From positions 1 through 64,000 of the forward strand of contig JAIDHX010000036.1 in NCBI GenBank assembly GCA_029053015.1: 64,000 bases of DNA, in the 5' to 3' direction. Every line of letters starts with the position of its first letter. Within the stretch, counting starts at the first letter, position 1. Below, piece after piece: positions 7,678 to 14,748 of the stretch. The translations under genes and the position numbers were made by a program. The notes beneath the pieces were generated by a model. The model was not told the origin of the DNA, ran no database searches, and saw only the letters and a program-made list of their open reading frames with translations. The DNA comes from Lachnospiraceae bacterium (GTDB lineage: Bacteria; Bacillota; Clostridia; Lachnospirales; Lachnospiraceae).

Positions 7678-8529
7678 TCACAAGGGGCTTCGTTCTGCCA
7701 GAAGTATCTCCAGATTATCCTCGCATATCAGTTCTTTTTCCACAAAAGAGGCAAGTTCTTCTACAGTTGCGTTTGGGTTTTCCCGAAGCCTGCTGTCTAT
7801 GATTTCAATTATCTGCGGCAGGTAAGCGGGAGAATTTTTATGCCGGACAAAATGTTTCAAAACATCAGTCAGCAGACCATAGGATATCTTTTGGGGAACG
7901 GTGCTTTCTATCAGGGTTGGGTACTCTTGCTTCAGATTGTCGGTGAGAAGCTTTACAATATCCCTGTTTAGTATGCGGTCATAATGTGCCCGCGCTACAT
8001 TTCCCAGCGTCTGTATCATAGATTCCCATGTGTTTTCATCGACGGTCTCTATATCTTCATCATGCAGTACGCGCCGGAAAGCAGTAATCATAAATTCCCT
8101 GCCCCTAAGGCGGCAGTCGTCCCGTATTCTGACAATCGGCAGCAAAAAGCCTTCCTGTGAGAGAAGCTTTCTTTGCTCTGCCATCCATGCGGTACAGCGT
8201 CCGTTTTCCCATACATAGGCAAGATCAATACCAATTAAAATTTCCAATGGCTCGTTGCAGTGGTTCAAATTTTCAAAAATTTCTTCCTGTACCTGACTGT
8301 CGTATTCTCCTGTGATATTGCCGTGGACGGTATCAAGCAGAGAATCGGCGCTGACATCTAGAACCCTGCATAAATCCGAGAAAAGAAGGATATCAGGCAT
8401 ACTCTGGTTCCGCTCCCAGCGTGAGACTGCCTGCGGCGTCACACCGATGCGAAGTGCAAGCTCCTCCTGCGTCAGACCGGCGTTTTGACGGCTGCGCAAA
8501 ATTTTCTCTCCAAAATTTGTCAAATTCAT
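7678..8529 (-). CDS. XRE family transcriptional regulator
   Basis: An N-terminal Cro/C1-type helix-turn-helix spans residues about 7-60 (RSRQNAGLTQEELALRIGVTPQAVSRWERN region). A 220-residue acidic, mostly helical C-terminal region follows that I cannot assign. The start at 8529 is chosen because AGGAGGT lies seven bases upstream on the minus strand; the open frame continues further up without such a site. It lies upstream of aroA on the same strand, 36 bases away, but a regulatory link is not evident. It probably controls a nearby or its own promoter. Confidence 0.8.
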   Translation of the reverse strand: MNLTNFGEKILRSRQNAGLTQEELALRIGVTPQAVSRWERNQSMPDILLFSDLCRVLDVSADSLLDTVHGNITGEYDSQVQEEIFENLNHCNEPLEILIGIDLAYVWENGRCTAWMAEQRKLLSQEGFLLPIVRIRDDCRLRGREFMITAFRRVLHDEDIETVDENTWESMIQTLGNVARAHYDRILNRDIVKLLTDNLKQEYPTLIESTVPQKISYGLLTDVLKHFVRHKNSPAYLPQIIEIIDSRLRENPNATVEELASFVEKELICEDNLEILLAERSPL

Positions 8530-8615
8530 AAATATACCTCCTGTAAATCGTTTAAATTCATTATATCGGCACAGCAGGAGGCTGTAAAACAACCGTTTAT
8601 TGACCTTTTCCTCAA

Positions 8616-9638
8616 TCAGTGGATATTTTCTCTGATACGGATGTCGATGGCGACGTAGTGGTGTTCCTTCTCAGGCATTTCTCCTGCGGTCAGGTAAGCA
8701 AACAAAATATCCAGGGGCTTTGTGCCCTGCGTTTTGGGCTGCTGGCAGATGGTAGCCGCAATCACGCCTTCCTCAACCAGTGCCTTGGTGGAGGGGACTT
8801 TGTCAAAAGCGAGGATTCGGATTTTGTCCTTCAGTCCCATGGAAAGGACGGCGCGGCAGCCGCCGTAGACGCCGCCCGCTGCAAAAAAGAGGGCGTTGAT
8901 ATCGGGATGCGCGGACAAAAGGGACAGGGTCTTTTCGTAGCTTTCAATCTCGTCGTCATGGTTTTCCACGGTTCCCACAATCTGTATATTGGGATAATGC
9001 TCCCGCACGGCTTTTTCAAAGCCGGCAATCCGCTCCGTATGGCAGAGAATATCGGGGGAGCCGCTGACAATCCCCAGCCTGACGTCTCCGCTGGTCATAA
9101 GATGCATAAGCCCTGCTGCCGTCTCGCCGGAATGGGTGTAGTGGCTTCCCACATAAGCAATTCTTTTGGAGCCTTCAATATCCGTGTTGAGGGTGACGAC
9201 GGGAATTCCTGCCTCAAAAAGCGCGTTGATTCGTTCCTTGATGCAGGGGTGGTTGCAGGGTGCTATGGCGATGCCGTTAATCTCTTCCGCCACCAGTTCG
9301 TCGATGGCGGCAAGCTGTTCTTCTATATCAAAATGGACTTGTTTTATCACAACGCTGCAGTTGTAGGCGGCAAGTTCCTCCGCTTTTTCCCTGACGCCCG
9401 TTAAGACATCCTCAAAAAAGGGGTTATCGGCGGAAAAAAGAATGACGCCCAGCTTCAGACGCTTTTTCTGGGCGGCAAGCACAATGCCGGCCCGATTTGG
9501 TCTGTAATCCAGCGCTTTTGCAATTTCCAGTATTTTCTCGGCGGTCGCATCGTTGACAGAGCCGCGGTTGTTCAGCACCCTGTCCACGGTGCCGCGTGAT
9601 ACCCCTGCCAACTCTGCAATTTCTTTGATGGTTGCCAT
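8616..9638 (-). CDS. LacI family sugar-responsive regulator
   Basis: Repressor-type protein of 340 residues. The LacI helix-turn-helix (TIKEIAELAGVSRGTVDRVLN) is at residues 3-23 with the hinge helix around 50-58. A periplasmic-binding-protein-like ligand domain fills the rest (LGVILFSADNPFF, GIAIAPCNHP, VVTLNTDIEG). It is divergent from the xylulokinase gene. Two operator-like palindromes with central CG or TG lie between the genes, one over the xylulokinase start site and one upstream of its own promoter. The natural inference is repression of the downstream kinase-isomerase operon, relieved by a pentose or related sugar. Confidence 0.9.
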   Translation of the reverse strand: MATIKEIAELAGVSRGTVDRVLNNRGSVNDATAEKILEIAKALDYRPNRAGIVLAAQKKRLKLGVILFSADNPFFEDVLTGVREKAEELAAYNCSVVIKQVHFDIEEQLAAIDELVAEEINGIAIAPCNHPCIKERINALFEAGIPVVTLNTDIEGSKRIAYVGSHYTHSGETAAGLMHLMTSGDVRLGIVSGSPDILCHTERIAGFEKAVREHYPNIQIVGTVENHDDEIESYEKTLSLLSAHPDINALFFAAGGVYGGCRAVLSMGLKDKIRILAFDKVPSTKALVEEGVIAATICQQPKTQGTKPLDILFAYLTAGEMPEKEHHYVAIDIRIRENIH

Positions 9639-9676
9639 AAAAGCCTCCTCATCTGCACGGTATTTCTATCATTTTT

Positions 9677-9702
9677 TAAGGAAGCGCATCGGCGTTTCCT
9701 TA
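9677..9702 (-). promoter_or_regulatory. Hairpin at the 5' end of the lacI-type transcript
   Basis: TAAGGAAGCGC (9677-9687) pairs with GCGTTTCCTTA (9692-9702) around four bases. With the promoter at 9709-9737, it would form the very first bases of the regulator mRNA. On the plus strand it has no trailing T-run, so it is not a good terminator. Role unknown, perhaps mRNA stability. Confidence 0.4.
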
Positions 9703-9708
9703 GTACAT

Positions 9709-9737
9709 ACCATAGCATAACGCAAAGGTGAAGTCAA
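9709..9737 (-). promoter_or_regulatory. Sigma-A-like promoter of the LacI-type gene
   Basis: On the minus strand: -35 TTGACT (9732-9737), 17-base spacer, -10 TATGGT (9709-9714). Confidence 0.55.
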
Positions 9738-9756
9738 TTTGCAGGCTACGTAAAAC

Positions 9757-9770
9757 CGTGCCTGTGCACA
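9757..9770. promoter_or_regulatory. LacI-type operator-like palindrome 1
   Basis: CGTGCCTGTGCACA matches the sequence at 9895-9908 in 11 of 14 bases. It sits about 20 bases upstream of the -35 box of the regulator gene. A copy on each promoter is typical of autoregulated LacI-family systems. Confidence 0.45.
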
Positions 9771-9857
9771 AAAATTGTGAAAATGACGAAAACACAAGCC
9801 TGGGAACGCATAAAAATGCGGTGTTTTTGTGAAAAACAGCGAAAAATATTTCACCTC

Positions 9858-9886
9858 TTGATTTTGCCACATGGACATATTATCAT
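9858..9886 (+). promoter_or_regulatory. Sigma-A-like promoter of the xylulokinase operon
   Basis: -35 TTGATT (9858-9863), 17-base spacer, -10 TATCAT (9881-9886). The predicted start near 9893 falls at the operator-like palindrome. Confidence 0.65.
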
Positions 9887-9894
9887 GATAGTAA

Positions 9895-9908
9895 CGTGCT
9901 CGTGCACG
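9895..9908. promoter_or_regulatory. LacI-type operator-like palindrome 2
   Basis: CGTGCTCGTGCACG is palindromic in 12 of 14 positions with a central CG, the usual form of LacI-family operators. It covers the predicted transcription start of the xylulokinase gene, where a bound repressor would block initiation. Confidence 0.55.
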
Positions 9909-9953
9909 CCAATTCTGGCAGTCGTAAAAGACGTGCAGGCAAGGAGGTCATAT

Positions 9954-11423
9954 ATGCTGTATATAGGAGTAGATTTGGGAACTTCGGCGGTCAAACTGCT
10001 GCTCATGGATGAAAAGGGACATATCCGGAACATCGTATCCAGAGAGTATCCGCTATTCTTTCCCCAACCGGGCTGGTCGGAGCAGAATCCGGAGGACTGG
10101 TTTGCAGAGACGATGAAAGGCTTAAAGGAGCTTATCAAGGACGCGGATAAAAGTCAGGTGGCGGGAATCAGTTTTGGCGGACAGATGCATGGTCTTGTTA
10201 TTTTGGACGATGCGGACAAGGTAATACGCCCCGCTATTTTGTGGAACGACGGACGTACTTATGAAGAGTGCGATTATCTAAACAATGTGATTGGCAAGGA
10301 AAAGCTGTCCGAGTATACGGCGAATATTTCTTTTACGGGTTTTACGGCGCCGAAGATTCTGTGGGTGAAAAACAAGGAGCCGGAAAATTTTGCGCGGATT
10401 GCAAAAATTATGCTTCCCAAGGATTACATCGCCTATATGCTGACGGGTGTGCACTGTACGGACGTGTCGGATGCATCCGGTATGCTTTTGTTTGACGTAA
10501 AGAACCGCTGCTGGTCGAAGGAAATGTGCGATATCTGCGGCGTTGCACCCGAAATGCTTGCAAAAGTGTACGAGAGTTATGAGTGCGTGGGCTGCTTAAA
10601 GCCCGAAATTGCAGAGGAACTTGGCGTTCCGGCTTCGGTGAAGGTGGCTGCAGGTGCAGGTGATAACGCTGCTGCCGCAGTGGGAACCGGCACGGTGGGA
10701 GACGGGCGCTGTAATATTTCGCTGGGAACCAGCGGCACCATCTTCATTTCTTCTAAAAATTTCGGCGTGGATAAATACAATGCCTTGCATTCCTTTGCCC
10801 ATGCGGACGGCACCTATCACTTGATGGGATGTATGCTCAGCGCGGCATCCTGCAACAAATGGTGGATGGACGATATCATCGGCACAAAGGATTATGGAAA
10901 AGAGCAGGAGGGGATTTGTGCGCTGGGTGAAAACCATGTGTATTTCCTGCCCTATCTGATGGGAGAGCGTTCCCCGCACAATAATCCCAATGCGAGGGGC
11001 ACTTTCGTGGGCATGACCATGGATACCGGCAGGACGGAGATGACGCAGGCGGTTTTGGAGGGCGTTGCCTTTGCCCTCAGGGATTCGCTGGAGGTGGCAA
11101 AGAGCTTGGGGCTCCATATCGAGCGCACCAAAATCTGCGGCGGCGGCGCAAAGAGTCCCCTGTGGCGCAGGATTATAGCCAATGTCATGAATATGAAGGT
11201 GGATATTCTGGAGAGCGAAGAAGGACCTGCCATGGGCGGGGCCATGCTGGCGGCTGTGGCATGCGGCGAGTATACAAGCGTGGAGGAGATTGCCGAAAAG
11301 CTTGTCCATGTAGTGGATACGGTGGAGCCGGAGCCTGAGATTGCCGCGAAGTACGAGGCGCGCTATGCACAGTTTAAGGAAATTTATCCGGCGTTAAAAC
11401 CGGTATTTGAAATTATAAAATAA
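9954..11423 (+). CDS. xylB: Xylulokinase (FGGY carbohydrate kinase)
   Basis: Phosphorylates D-xylulose to xylulose 5-phosphate, or a related ketose, feeding the pentose phosphate pathway. The 489-residue FGGY protein shows the N-terminal ATPase loop GVDLGTSAVKLLLMD, the substrate motif GGQMHGLV near residue 75, the catalytic-base region AGAGDNAAAAVG, and GGGAKSPLWRRI in the C-terminal domain. The ATG at 9954 follows AAGGAGGT by seven bases. It leads an operon with a DUF4867-like protein and a FucI-type isomerase, opposite a LacI regulator. Because the isomerase is of the fucose/arabinose type rather than XylA, the true substrate could be another ketopentose or a deoxyketose. Confidence 0.88.
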   Translation: MLYIGVDLGTSAVKLLLMDEKGHIRNIVSREYPLFFPQPGWSEQNPEDWFAETMKGLKELIKDADKSQVAGISFGGQMHGLVILDDADKVIRPAILWNDGRTYEECDYLNNVIGKEKLSEYTANISFTGFTAPKILWVKNKEPENFARIAKIMLPKDYIAYMLTGVHCTDVSDASGMLLFDVKNRCWSKEMCDICGVAPEMLAKVYESYECVGCLKPEIAEELGVPASVKVAAGAGDNAAAAVGTGTVGDGRCNISLGTSGTIFISSKNFGVDKYNALHSFAHADGTYHLMGCMLSAASCNKWWMDDIIGTKDYGKEQEGICALGENHVYFLPYLMGERSPHNNPNARGTFVGMTMDTGRTEMTQAVLEGVAFALRDSLEVAKSLGLHIERTKICGGGAKSPLWRRIIANVMNMKVDILESEEGPAMGGAMLAAVACGEYTSVEEIAEKLVHVVDTVEPEPEIAAKYEARYAQFKEIYPALKPVFEIIK

Positions 11424-11449
11424 GGCCGCTCTGCGGGGAAAGGAATCAA

Positions 11450-12094
11450 ATGGAGATTAAAAAAGTTACGGATGCTGCGTTTTCCAAGTATGGACGTGTA
11501 GTTGACAATGTGGATTTTTCCGCGCTTGTGGAAAAGATGGCGGAGACGCCGCTGCCGGACGGGGTGGTATATGAGCCGTCCGTGGAGATTTTGGAAGCAT
11601 TGCCTGTAAAGGAAGAACTTTCGGTTAAGACTTACGGGGAGATGCCCATCCAGATAGGTTACTGCAACGGACACAATACGATGTTAAATGCGCTGGAGTA
11701 TCACAGAGACAGTGAAATCAATGTGGCGGCGGCGGACGCTGTACTGATGCTGGGACTGCTTACGGACGTGGAGGACGATTTTACCTACGATACCGCAAAG
11801 GTAGAGGCTTTTCTGGTTCCGGCAGGTACAGCGGTAGAAATCTATGCAACGACGCTGCACTATGCACCCTGTGATTTGGATGGCAAGGGCTTTCGGGTGG
11901 CGGTAGTGCTTCCCAAGGGCACCAATTATCCGCTGCAGAGTGCACATGCAAAGGTGGAAGGCGGCAAGGCGCCGAACGAGGACGCGCTGCTCACCGCAGT
12001 CAACAAATGGCTGATTGGACATTGCGAGGGCGGTCTTGACGAAGGTACGTTTTTAGGTCTGAAGGGCAGGAATTTGTGCCTGACAGAAGATTAA
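11450..12094 (+). CDS. DUF4867-like protein of the sugar operon
   Basis: A 214-residue cytoplasmic protein that I place, with moderate certainty, in the DUF4867 family found next to sugar isomerases and kinases in Clostridia. The middle has a cupin-like pattern. It runs from QIGYCNGHNTMLNALEYHRD, with two histidines and a glutamate that could bind metal, through VLMLG to FLVPAGTAVEIYATTLHYAPC. The same layout occurs in ureidoglycolate lyase-type cupins, where such residues hold a metal or a hydroxy acid. A mutarotase or lyase role on a sugar derivative is a guess from context. It lies 26 bases after the kinase and 31 before the isomerase, with GGGGAAAGGA upstream of its ATG. Confidence 0.6.
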   Translation: MEIKKVTDAAFSKYGRVVDNVDFSALVEKMAETPLPDGVVYEPSVEILEALPVKEELSVKTYGEMPIQIGYCNGHNTMLNALEYHRDSEINVAAADAVLMLGLLTDVEDDFTYDTAKVEAFLVPAGTAVEIYATTLHYAPCDLDGKGFRVAVVLPKGTNYPLQSAHAKVEGGKAPNEDALLTAVNKWLIGHCEGGLDEGTFLGLKGRNLCLTED

Positions 12095-12125
12095 ACAGTA
12101 TATCATTAAAAAGGAGGATACAGAC

Positions 12126-13613
12126 ATGTTTGACAATTTACCTCAGGTAAAGGTGGGCGTTGTGGCAGTCAGCCGCGACTGTTTTCCCGAATCCTTATCT
12201 GTAAACAGAAGAAAAGCCCTGATGGAGGCTTACACCAAGAAGTACGGCACTGAGAGCGTATATGAGTGTCCCATCTGCATCGTGGAGAGTGAAATCCATA
12301 TGGTGCAGGCGCTTGAGGACATCAAGGCGGCAGGCTGTAATGCACTCTGCGTATATTTGGGAAATTTCGGCCCCGAAATCAGCGAGACGCTGCTGGCAAA
12401 GCATTTTGACGGACCGTCTATGTTTATTGCGGCAGCCGAGGAAACCCAGAATGATTTGGTGGGCGGCCGCGGCGATGCATACTGCGGTATGCTGAACGCA
12501 AGCTACAATTTAAAGCTGCGCAATGTAAGGGCTTATATTCCCGAGTATCCGGTTGGAAACGCTGAGGAATGTGCAGATATGCTTCATGAATTTCTGCCGA
12601 TTGCGCGTGCAATTGTGGGACTTTCCGATTTGAAGATTATCAGCTTTGGCCCCAGACCTCTTAACTTCCTTGCATGTAACGCACCGATTAAGCAGTTATA
12701 TAATCTGGGCGTTGAGATTGAAGAAAATTCCGAGCTGGATTTGTTTGAAGCGTTCAATAAACATGCCGGAGATTCTCGTATCCCTGCAAAGGTAAAGGAG
12801 ATGGAGGAAGAGCTTGGCGCAGGCAACTTAAAGCCCGAGGTTCTGCCGAAGCTGGCACAGTATGAGCTGACCCTCTTAGACTGGGTGGAAGCGCACAAGG
12901 GCTACAGAAAATATGTGGCGATTGCCGGAAAGTGCTGGCCTGCATTCCAGACCCAGTTCGGCTTTGTACCTTGTTATGTCAACAGCCGTCTGACCGGCAT
13001 GGGTATCCCTGTATCCTGCGAGGTTGATATTTACGGCTGTCTGAGCGAGTTTATCGGCGCATGTGTCAGCGAGGACATTGTGACTCTGCTTGATATCAAC
13101 AACTCCGTGCCGAGCGATATGTATGAAGAGTCCATTAAAGATAAGTTCCCGTATACACACAAGGATACTTTTATGGGCTTCCACTGCGGCAATACCTGCT
13201 CCAAAAAGCTTGCTTTCTGCAACATGAAATACCAGATGATTATGGCAAGAACGCTGCCTGAAGAAGTGACACAGGGTACGCTGGAAGGCGACATTGCACC
13301 CGGCGACATTACCTTCTACCGCCTGCAGAGCACAGCGGACTGCAAACTGCGTGCCTATATTGCACAGGGCGAAGTGCTTCCCGTTGCAACAAAGTCCTTT
13401 GGCGGCATCGGTGTATTTGCAATCCCCGAGATGGGCAGATTCTACCGTCATGTGCTGATTGAGAAAAATTATCCGCACCATGGCGCTGTAGCGTTCGGAC
13501 ATTACGGCAAGGCTTTATATGAAGTGTTTAAATACATTGGCGTGCCGGTAGAGGATTTGAACTTTAACCAGCCGAAGGGAATGATGTACCCGACAGAAAA
13601 TCCCTTTGCGTAA
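12126..13613 (+). CDS. L-fucose/L-arabinose isomerase family protein
   Basis: Metal-dependent aldose-ketose isomerase of the FucI/AraA superfamily, 495 residues, against about 590 for FucI itself. The likely metal ligands are E299 in SCEVDIYG and D323 in TLLDINN, 24 residues apart as in E. coli FucI (E337, D361). A histidine pair (H451/H452, YPHHGAV) sits where FucI has its third ligand. The N-terminal half has the Rossmann-like ALCVYLGNFGPE and GGRGDAY region of substrate binding. Codon use is strongly biased, suggesting high expression. With the adjacent FGGY kinase it would isomerise an aldose and phosphorylate the ketose; the exact sugar cannot be read from the sequence. Confidence 0.8.
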   Translation: MFDNLPQVKVGVVAVSRDCFPESLSVNRRKALMEAYTKKYGTESVYECPICIVESEIHMVQALEDIKAAGCNALCVYLGNFGPEISETLLAKHFDGPSMFIAAAEETQNDLVGGRGDAYCGMLNASYNLKLRNVRAYIPEYPVGNAEECADMLHEFLPIARAIVGLSDLKIISFGPRPLNFLACNAPIKQLYNLGVEIEENSELDLFEAFNKHAGDSRIPAKVKEMEEELGAGNLKPEVLPKLAQYELTLLDWVEAHKGYRKYVAIAGKCWPAFQTQFGFVPCYVNSRLTGMGIPVSCEVDIYGCLSEFIGACVSEDIVTLLDINNSVPSDMYEESIKDKFPYTHKDTFMGFHCGNTCSKKLAFCNMKYQMIMARTLPEEVTQGTLEGDIAPGDITFYRLQSTADCKLRAYIAQGEVLPVATKSFGGIGVFAIPEMGRFYRHVLIEKNYPHHGAVAFGHYGKALYEVFKYIGVPVEDLNFNQPKGMMYPTENPFA

Positions 13614-13656
13614 ATGGGTATCATATTGTAGTGTATGATAAATAGGTGTTTTGGGG

Positions 13657-13687
13657 AACGGGCGGTCTGGATGTGGGCCGCCTGTTT
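13657..13687 (+). terminator. Terminator of the sugar operon
   Basis: AACGGGCGGTC pairs with GGCCGCCTGTT (G-U allowed) around a short loop, followed by TTTT near 13684. Located 44 bases after the isomerase stop. Confidence 0.6.
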
Positions 13688-13705
13688 TCGTACAGGAGAA
13701 TTGGT

Positions 13706-14125
13706 ATGAAGAACAGGATTGTTTATGTGAATAAACAGGAGGCAGATGCGGTAAAAGCAGAGGCAATGCAGAAAGAAAATGTCTTTTTTGCCGAACTTGA
13801 CGGGCGTTCCATCCAGACGGAAGCGGACTATGTGCGGGAAATGGAACTTGTAATGGATTGCCCGTATGAAAAATCGGATGAATATCTGAAGCTTGGCTGG
13901 TATTTTGACTGGATTTGCGAACTGTTGTGGCTGGGAGAAAAGGATGTCGTGATACTGATACACTGCTATGACTGTATGCTGTCCAATGATGAAAAGACGA
14001 AGCAGCATATCATAGAAGACTTTGAAGAACGAACCTTGCCGTGGTGGGAAGGGGAAGTAATAGGGCATATGGTAGGAGGTAAGCCGAGGGGGTTCATGGT
14101 GTATTTGGAGGGAAAAGCGCTTTGA
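13706..14125 (+). CDS. Barstar-like protein
   Basis: The 139-residue protein has the barstar (barnase-inhibitor) pattern. A strand-helix opening ends in FFAELDGRSIQTEADYVREM, corresponding to the LDG..I.t..dfl motif. A helix with WYFDWICELLWL follows in place of NLDALWDCLTDL, and then the VVILIHCYD strand. Barstar proteins bind and block secreted or toxin ribonucleases. The ATG at 13706 follows ACAGGAGAA. No barnase-type nuclease gene is adjacent, so this may be an orphan immunity protein or a housekeeping YhcO-like member. The type I toxin locus follows directly downstream. Confidence 0.6.
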   Translation: MKNRIVYVNKQEADAVKAEAMQKENVFFAELDGRSIQTEADYVREMELVMDCPYEKSDEYLKLGWYFDWICELLWLGEKDVVILIHCYDCMLSNDEKTKQHIIEDFEERTLPWWEGEVIGHMVGGKPRGFMVYLEGKAL

Positions 14126-14136
14126 TTAAAAACGGA

Positions 14137-14165
14137 TTGCCATTTATATATATTCGTGTTACAAT
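14137..14165 (+). promoter_or_regulatory. Promoter of the holin-like toxin mRNA
   Basis: -35 TTGCCA (14137-14142), exactly 17 bases, -10 TACAAT (14160-14165). The predicted mRNA would carry a leader of about 110 bases before the toxin ATG. Confidence 0.65.
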
Positions 14166-14190
14166 ATATTCGCGAAAAGTACCCATGACA

Positions 14191-14277
14191 GGGTGGTAGC
14201 CTCCTGAGTTTGTGAAAACCCGACTTAAAGGTAAGTTTTGTTGAAACTTATCGCGGGAATACATAGGAAGGGAGGTG
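14191..14277 (+). promoter_or_regulatory. Structured toxin mRNA leader with anti-Shine-Dalgarno sequence
   Basis: CCTCC at 14200-14204 is complementary to the toxin's own ribosome site GGAGG at 14271-14275. Between them CCCG/CGGG and TAAGTTT/AAACTTA (14232-14238 with 14244-14250) form a nested hairpin that would bring the two together. Long self-blocking leaders are a known feature of type I toxin mRNAs. The pairing is only five bases, so folding is inferred. Confidence 0.5.
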
Positions 14278-14282
14278 CGCCG

Positions 14283-14402
14283 ATGACAGCTTATGAAATC
14301 ATTTCGATTTTCATTGGGATATTGGCATTGCTAATGTCCTTTGGTAGCTTGGTTGTTGCGTTGCTTGCCTTTCTCGATAAGAGAAAAAACAGGCGAAAAT
14401 AA
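14283..14402 (+). CDS. Putative holin-like type I toxin peptide
   Basis: A 39-residue peptide starting MTAYEIISIFIGILALLM. It has one long hydrophobic helix (residues about 5-31) and a strongly basic tail (DKRKNRRK). This is the plan of the putative holin-like toxin family (Hol_Tox) and of TxpA-type membrane toxins of Firmicutes, whose overproduction depolarises the membrane. GGGAGGTG lies seven bases before the ATG. Leader, sense terminator and a convergent antisense transcription unit overlapping the 3' end are all readable, as in txpA/RatA. Confidence 0.75.
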   Translation: MTAYEIISIFIGILALLMSFGSLVVALLAFLDKRKNRRK

Positions 14403-14503
14403 AAATGCCTATCCTGTCTGCACACAGGATAGGCGGTGTCCGTAAGGACATTCTTTAACCTAAACTCGGAGCATCCACTTTGGAGTGGGTGCTTTTCCTT
14501 TGT
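14396..14503 (-). ncRNA. Predicted antisense antitoxin RNA overlapping the toxin 3' end
   Basis: Predicted from a minus-strand promoter at 14510-14538, starting near 14503 and ending at the perfect hairpin GCCTATCCTGT/ACAGGATAGGC (14407-14434). On the minus strand that hairpin is followed by ATTTTTATTTT. The RNA of about 105 bases would be fully complementary to the 3' untranslated part and the last bases of the toxin mRNA. It contains a further small hairpin (TGTCC/GGACA, 14437-14450). Antisense RNAs of this arrangement promote degradation of the toxin mRNA. Confidence 0.65.
14471..14498 (+). terminator. Sense terminator of the toxin mRNA
   Basis: GCATCCACT (14471-14479) and AGTGGGTGC (14484-14492, one G-U pair) with a four-base loop, then TTTTCCTTT. 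In the antisense direction the same stem forms the first hairpin of the antitoxin RNA. Confidence 0.7.
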
Positions 14504-14509
14504 GTTATT

Positions 14510-14538
14510 ATAATACCATTTACGGAAAGAGTTTTCAA
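14510..14538 (-). promoter_or_regulatory. Promoter of the antisense antitoxin RNA
   Basis: On the minus strand: -35 TTGAAA (14533-14538), 17-base spacer, -10 TATTAT (14510-14515, within TATTATAAT). Confidence 0.65.
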
Positions 14539-14594
14539 GTGATTAAAAGAAAAAAGATTCAGCTAAGTAAAGGATGATACTATACGCATTTGCT

Positions 14595-14734
14595 CTACCA
14601 TCGCGTCATATTGTTTTCAAACTTTACAGTATATGCCTGCTTTAATTCATCAGCAGATATTCCGTAACAAAGCATTACATCATTATAAAACATAAGAACC
14701 TCCGCCATTACTTCGCCGATTTCGCCTATCATCC
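14595..14734 (-). pseudogene. C-terminal remnant of a dimeric dUTPase/MazG-like gene
   Basis: On the minus strand, ending in a TAG at 14595-14597, the frame reads LLWMIGEIGEVMAEVLMFYN, then DVMLCYGISADELKQAYTVK and FENNMTRW. The pattern (EIGE, then a long helix, then GISADELKQAY.kKfe.N..R) matches the C-terminal end of dimeric all-alpha dUTPase or NTP pyrophosphohydrolase proteins, which clean nucleotide pools. The N-terminal half with the first metal-binding helix is absent: upstream of about 14734 is the end of a methyltransferase in another frame. It appears to be a deletion remnant joined to that gene. The space between it and the antisense promoter (14539-14594) shows nothing else. Confidence 0.45.
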
Positions 14735-14748
14735 AAAGCAATTTGTTT

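Noticed and set aside
10596..11309. 237-codon minus-strand open frame inside the xylulokinase gene
   Set aside because: Antisense to a well-supported gene with strong codon bias; histidine-rich, with no ribosome site.
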